The notes below the pieces were generated by a model. That model had not been told where the DNA came from and did no database searches. It saw only the letters and a list, made by a program, of their open reading frames with translations. This document shows, one piece after another, positions 42,724-46,057 of a DNA stretch of 46,057 bases. This DNA comes from Deltaproteobacteria bacterium (lineage in GTDB: Bacteria; Bdellovibrionota_C; UBA2361; JAGFJO01): assembly GCA_024102635.1 (NCBI GenBank), contig JAGFJO010000025.1:1-46057 (forward strand), written 5' to 3'. How positions within the stretch are numbered: position 1 is the first letter of the stretch; each line of letters begins with the position of its first letter. The translations under genes and the position numbers were made by a program.

Positions 42724-43824
42724 TCAATCCAACCGCATTCTGACTTGAGCGGTTTGTGCGCGCGTCCTGTTCATATGAGCATATCCGAGGTCAGTAACTT
42801 CCCGGCCCCTGCGAGTGCGGGCAACATATCCCTCCTGCAACAGAAACGGCTCATACACATCCTCAATCGTCTCCTTATCTTCACCGATCGCAGCTCCGAT
42901 GGTATCTATTCCGACCGGCCCGCCGTCGAACTTGTCGATTATTGTCTCCAATATCAGACGATCCATCCGGTCTAGCCCGCAAGAGTCAATCTCCAAAAGG
43001 TTAAGAGCACTGTTTATAACTTCACCGGTTACTACACCGCTGCCCCTTTCCTGCGCGTAGTCCCTTACGCGCTTCAAGATTCGGTTCGCGATACGCGGGG
43101 TGCCGCGGGAACGTACTGCTATCTCATCAGCCGCCTTTGAATCCAATTCAATCGAAAGAATCTTGGCGGAACGCTTAAGAATGCGGCCCAAATCTTGCGC
43201 CGAATAATAGTTCAGTCTGAAGACCAACCCAAACCTATCGCGTAAAGGAGATGTCAACAATCCCGTACGGGTAGTGGCCCCCACTAGGGTAAACGGTTTA
43301 AGCTCAATCTTTATTGATTTTGCGGCCGGCCCCTGCCCGACAAGTATATCGATCTGGTAGTCTTCCATGGCAGGGTAAAGCACCTCTTCTACTACCCGTG
43401 AGAGGCGATGAATCTCATCAATGAATAACACGTCATTGGCATTCAAAGAGGTGAGAATAGCGGCTAAATCCCCCGGTCTCTCAATCACGGGGCCCGACGT
43501 TGACTTGAACCCTACCCCCAGCTCATGCGATACAATCCTAGCCAGCGACGTTTTCCCCAAACCAGGCGGTCCGTGCAGCAATAGATGATCTAGCGGCTCT
43601 CCGCGGGTGCGCGCAGCTTGACAGGCTATCAGAAGGTTCTCCTTAATATTCTCCTGCCCGATATACTCTCTGAACGAATTGGGGCGGAGATTCAAAATAG
43701 TGCGTTCTTCTTCGTCGCCTGCGCCGGGCTGTGTAATGTTTTGAGTGAGCCCGGTCCAAGTCTGCAGATCCTGACCGGCCCCGGACACAATCACCTTTCT
43801 GCCCTTGTCATCACTGCTTGACAT
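42724..43824 (-). CDS. ruvB: Holliday junction branch-migration ATPase RuvB
   Basis: AAA+ motor that, with RuvA, migrates Holliday junctions. Walker [13 protein letters not shown], Walker [10 protein letters not shown], sensor GATTRTGLL and the arginine finger region SPLRDRFG are all visible. The C-terminal winged helix holds [26 protein letters not shown] chose ATG 43824, seven bases after the ruvA stop, because TAGGAGC precedes it; the frame extends five codons further into ruvA. The 366-residue product has about 35 extra polar N-terminal residues compared with the shortest homologues. ruvC is not in this operon. Confidence 0.96.
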   Translation of the reverse strand: MSSSDDKGRKVIVSGAGQDLQTWTGLTQNITQPGAGDEEERTILNLRPNSFREYIGQENIKENLLIACQAARTRGEPLDHLLLHGPPGLGKTSLARIVSHELGVGFKSTSGPVIERPGDLAAILTSLNANDVLFIDEIHRLSRVVEEVLYPAMEDYQIDILVGQGPAAKSIKIELKPFTLVGATTRTGLLTSPLRDRFGLVFRLNYYSAQDLGRILKRSAKILSIELDSKAADEIAVRSRGTPRIANRILKRVRDYAQERGSGVVTGEVINSALNLLEIDSCGLDRMDRLILETIIDKFDGGPVGIDTIGAAIGEDKETIEDVYEPFLLQEGYVARTRRGREVTDLGYAHMNRTRAQTAQVRMRLD

Positions 43825-43831
43825 ATTGCTC

Positions 43832-44437
43832 CTACACATACCTCAATGCTTCGCGCACTACCTCGCCGGATCCAAGCCGGCTGAGGTCGCAGCCCTTACT
43901 TGCATTTTCAATCGCCTTTTCCGCATCGCGCCTGGAGAACCCGAGCGCCTGTAGGGCTTGAGCGGCCTCTTCAACCGGCAATACTTGCCGCTCGATTTCG
44001 ATGTTGATTGTTTGCGACTCCTTGCGCTCGAGAAGGTAGTCGGCTACACGATCTCGAAGCTCTACCATGATCCGCTCTGCGGTCTTCTTTCCGATCCCTT
44101 TCACCGCCTGCAACTTTGTCAGATCGCCGGCTGCCACGAGCCTCAATAGTTCGCGCTTTTCCAGCTTTGATATGATGTCGGAGCTGGAGCGGGCGCCGAT
44201 CCCTTTCACCTGCAGTAGCAGCAGAAAGACCTGTTTTTCCAGCTCATCCTCGAAGCCGTAAAGACGTATGCTCTCCTGTTTTATGTCGGTATAAATGATA
44301 ATGCGGGCCTTCTGCCCCTGGGAGAGCTGAGAAAGCAGTCCTCTCGAACAGATCACTTCATAACCAACGCCGTTAACATCCAGTGTCACAGCGCTGCCCG
44401 AAGTTGAAATAACCTCCCCTGAAAGCAGTGCAATCAT
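43832..44437 (-). CDS. ruvA: Holliday junction DNA helicase subunit RuvA
   Basis: Tetrameric junction-binding protein, 201 residues. The N-terminal OB domain (about 1-63) starts [14 protein letters not shown] and includes VNGVGYEV. The two helix-hairpin-helix motifs read VKGIGARSS and [12 protein letters not shown], and the C-terminal RuvB-binding domain is [19 protein letters not shown]. The ATG overlaps the yebC stop as ATGA, showing translational coupling. Usual gene order in many bacteria is yebC-ruvC-ruvA-ruvB; ruvC has been lost from between yebC and ruvA here. Confidence 0.96.
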   Translation of the reverse strand: MIALLSGEVISTSGSAVTLDVNGVGYEVICSRGLLSQLSQGQKARIIIYTDIKQESIRLYGFEDELEKQVFLLLLQVKGIGARSSSDIISKLEKRELLRLVAAGDLTKLQAVKGIGKKTAERIMVELRDRVADYLLERKESQTINIEIERQVLPVEEAAQALQALGFSRRDAEKAIENASKGCDLSRLGSGEVVREALRYV

Positions 44438-45180
44438 GATTCCAGCCGCCCTAATTCACTCTCGTCGATCTCAAAATTAGCTACCACACTTTGCACATCA
44501 TCCAGATCATCCAGTACATCAAGCAGCTTCAAAAGATCTTCGGCGGTCTCCCCTGCCACCGGTACGGTAACGACCGGCTCCAACCTTATCTCGCCTTGGA
44601 CCTCGCTGCTGTGTTCTTCTAATGCACGGCGCACCGCATTAAACTCTGCGGGCGGAACAAACACCTCCCATGTTCCGTCATTGGCCTGCACATCTTCAGC
44701 ACCCGCCTCAAGAGCTACTGCGATAAGCTGATCCTCTTCCATCGCCCCCCGCGGCAAAGAGAGAACCCCCTTGTTTACGAAATTGTGAGCGACCGAATTG
44801 GTGGTTCCTAATGTCCCTTTATGCCGCGACAACGCATGTCTGATCTCGGAAACAGTGCGATTTCGATTGTCGGTCATGCTCTTGATTATGAGAGCTACCC
44901 CGCCCGGGCCGTACCCTTCATAGTTTATCTCTTCAAAAGCATCGCCTTCCGATGCGCCTGCGCCGCGCTTTACTGCACGATCAATATTGTCTGCGGGTAC
45001 GCTGTATGATTTTGCGGTCTGAATTGCAGTCTTGAGGCGCGGATTGCCCTCCACATTGCCACCACCTACCCGAGCAGCCACCTGAATCTCTCTTAGAAGG
45101 CGGGTAAAGAGCCTGCCCCTTTTTGCATCGGTTGCTGCCTTTTTCCGTTTTATCTGCGCCCACTTAGAATGTCCTGCCAC
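44434..45180 (-). CDS. yebC: YebC/PmpR family DNA-binding regulator
   Basis: A 248-residue YebC-family protein; members regulate transcription and some relieve ribosome stalling at proline stretches. Signature N-terminus MAGHSKWAQIKRKKAATDAKRG, then the central YEGYGPGGVALIIKSMTDNRNRT block and the acidic C-terminal domain ending LDDLDDVQSVVANFEI. The start is GTG 45180 with AAGGAG eight bases upstream. It heads the operon with ruvA and ruvB; the promoter should lie in the gap beyond 45180. Confidence 0.97.
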   Translation of the reverse strand: MAGHSKWAQIKRKKAATDAKRGRLFTRLLREIQVAARVGGGNVEGNPRLKTAIQTAKSYSVPADNIDRAVKRGAGASEGDAFEEINYEGYGPGGVALIIKSMTDNRNRTVSEIRHALSRHKGTLGTTNSVAHNFVNKGVLSLPRGAMEEDQLIAVALEAGAEDVQANDGTWEVFVPPAEFNAVRRALEEHSSEVQGEIRLEPVVTVPVAGETAEDLLKLLDVLDDLDDVQSVVANFEIDESELGRLES

Positions 45181-45579
45181 CTGTCTTACTCCTTAAGCCA
45201 CCTTTTTTATATAGCACTATTTGGCTTCTGCGCTAAAGGGGCTTTGCCTCCACGCTGGATTATCACGGCTGTAGAGCGTCGCAGCAGCGCTACGATTATT
45301 GGGCACACTTGCTATCGGGGACGAGGCTGCGACCTACCGCGGTCTCCATCACTCCCCTGCCGATGAGCTGAAGCTGGTCGTAAAGGCGGCAACCCCCGGG
45401 TGGCTGTTACAGTAGTTTAATGGGGGCCTCAATCTAGATTGGCGGTAATGCTCATTATTTTTACTTCCATAATTCCAGCCACTTATCCAAGCTCCTAGAA
45501 ACGCTAAAAAAAATTAAGGCTCGAATCCTAAGGAGATACTGCCGACGGTCGATCTAACGGTTGAGAGGATTTAACGGAT
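45181..45579. other. Intergenic region between divergent yebC and the flagellin-like gene
   Basis: These 399 bases contain no gene I can support; a 65-codon plus frame at 45169-45366 lacks a ribosome site and looks random. Features seen: a CCCCC (45393-45397) and GGGGG (45422-45426) pair around a CTGTTACAG element, and a perfect 12-base palindrome CAATCTAGATTG (45430-45441) that could be an operator. I found no sigma28-type promoter at the expected place for a flagellar gene. Confidence 0.4.
45430..45441. promoter_or_regulatory. Perfect 12-base palindrome, candidate operator
   Basis: CAATCTAGATTG is a perfect dyad in the divergent region between yebC and the 45580 gene. The form suits a dimeric repressor, but no regulator is identified and chance occurrence is possible. 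Confidence 0.3.
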
Positions 45580-46057
45580 ATGGCTCCAAGAGGGATCACC
45601 GCGCAAGGTATACTGAACGGATTCTTCACTACTGGAAGGCGCGGCAATTCTCTCGGCCTCGGATCCACCAAACTCAACATAAACTCCGGAAACAGGTCTG
45701 CCGGCTCCGATGCCGTCGCTCTCAATCTTTCAAAGCAAGAAGACAACTCCACCGGCCCGATCGCTAGTCAAGCGGCACTAAGCGGCGACATCCGCAAGAA
45801 TAGTTTGAAAGCGATACGCGACCTTGCAGATCAAGCCGCCAATCTCTCCAAGCGGCTTGCCACCTTACAAGGAGGCTCTCAGTCGGATGAGATTGAGAAT
45901 GAGCTTGCAGCTATAGCGAATGAGATCCGCAACCTTACAGGTTACGGCGAAGATATAAACGGTCTGTATGCGGCACGAGATGACGCATCTCAAGACGCGG
46001 ACAACGCAGATGCGGCAGTAATCGTCAACCAGAACGGGATAACGTCCCTCCAACTGC
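45580..46057 (+). CDS. Flagellin-like or helical surface protein, partial (runs off window)
   Basis: The first 159 codons of a plus-strand gene, open to the window end. ATG 45580 follows GAGAGG (45563-45568). The first 65 residues are Gly/Ser/Asn/Thr-rich (GNSLGLGSTKLNINSGNRSAGSD). Residues about 68-130 form amphipathic helix (SLKAIRDLADQAANLSKRLATLQGG, then IENELAAIANEIRNLTGYGEDINGLY). This recalls flagellin D0/D1 segments (LxxIRDLAxQAAN, QxEIxxIxxEI), but the flagellin N-terminal hallmark is missing, so this is only a resemblance. Low cysteine and tryptophan content fits an exported structural protein. The remainder is needed to decide. Confidence 0.6.
   Translation, partial: MAPRGITAQGILNGFFTTGRRGNSLGLGSTKLNINSGNRSAGSDAVALNLSKQEDNSTGPIASQAALSGDIRKNSLKAIRDLADQAANLSKRLATLQGGSQSDEIENELAAIANEIRNLTGYGEDINGLYAARDDASQDADNADAAVIVNQNGITSLQL

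Noticed and set aside
45169..45366. 65-codon plus-strand frame opposite the yebC start
   Set aside because: Begins inside yebC on the other strand, no ribosome site, and a Cys/Arg/Pro-rich product with no pattern.
45516..45535. tRNA T-arm-like string GGCTCGAATCC
   Set aside because: The flanking bases do not form a 5-pair stem and no D-arm, anticodon arm or acceptor stem can be found around it.

Overview
The window comes from a diderm (Gram-negative) bacterium of roughly even base composition. Evidence for this is an LPS inner-core heptose locus, a Pal lipoprotein, an NtrY-type kinase and a cytochrome b558-type succinate dehydrogenase in C-A-B order. The housekeeping gene types and the many lineage-restricted hypotheticals suggest a deltaproteobacterium-like lineage in the broad sense (Myxococcota, Bdellovibrionota or a related candidate phylum). 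This is an inference; there is no rRNA in the window to settle it. I saw no tRNA, rRNA, CRISPR array, insertion sequence or prophage.

Layout. (1) 1-8059, all minus: LPS-core locus with two GT9 heptosyltransferases, a GT4 glycosyltransferase, an SDR oxidoreductase, bifunctional HldE, an ABC exporter and a second stand-alone adenylyltransferase (cut by the window edge). (2) 8188-10362, plus: an orphan protein, a short secreted-type protein with a LEPR-XLL-like N-terminus and RTX repeats flanked by two strong hairpins, dtd, and a small membrane protein. (3) 10444-14236, minus: an M20 peptidase, rarA and a solute-binding protein in tight array; then pal (plus) and dxs (plus). (4) 16997-20685: an orphan HPt protein, a methyltransferase, two hypothetical proteins with structured leaders, and a YjbQ-family protein. 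(5) 20734-26010, minus: a four-gene cassette of GT-C-like membrane protein, PLP aminotransferase, GMC-type oxidoreductase with a 4Fe-4S motif, and formyltransferase. It reads as an oxidise-transaminate-formylate pathway for a surface sugar or lipid. (6) 26222-28720: a double-HTH Lrp-type regulator divergent from a small protein plus a divergent DUF62 (SAM hydroxide adenosyltransferase-like) protein. The leader of the latter pair contains an intrinsic terminator, a candidate attenuator. (7) 28979-32550: a papain-fold-like secreted protein, a membrane-anchored hypothetical, purU, and a second, N-terminally incomplete papain-like protein. (8) 32557-39133: sdhCAB (minus) divergent from a conserved hypothetical and pckA (plus), an anaplerotic/TCA block. 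(9) 39321-45180: a small winged-helix-like protein, then the minus operon yebC-ruvA-ruvB-DUF4390-ntrY. (10) 45580-end: the start of a helical, flagellin-like protein.

The most promising places for something undescribed are the 20.7-26.0 kb cassette, the attenuated DUF62 operon, the paired papain-like proteins, the switch-like leader at 18.38-18.46 kb, and the HldE whose nucleotidyltransferase HxGH motif is broken while a neighbour carries an intact copy. All coordinates and motifs were read by eye. Protein family assignments come from motif recognition, with no database search.
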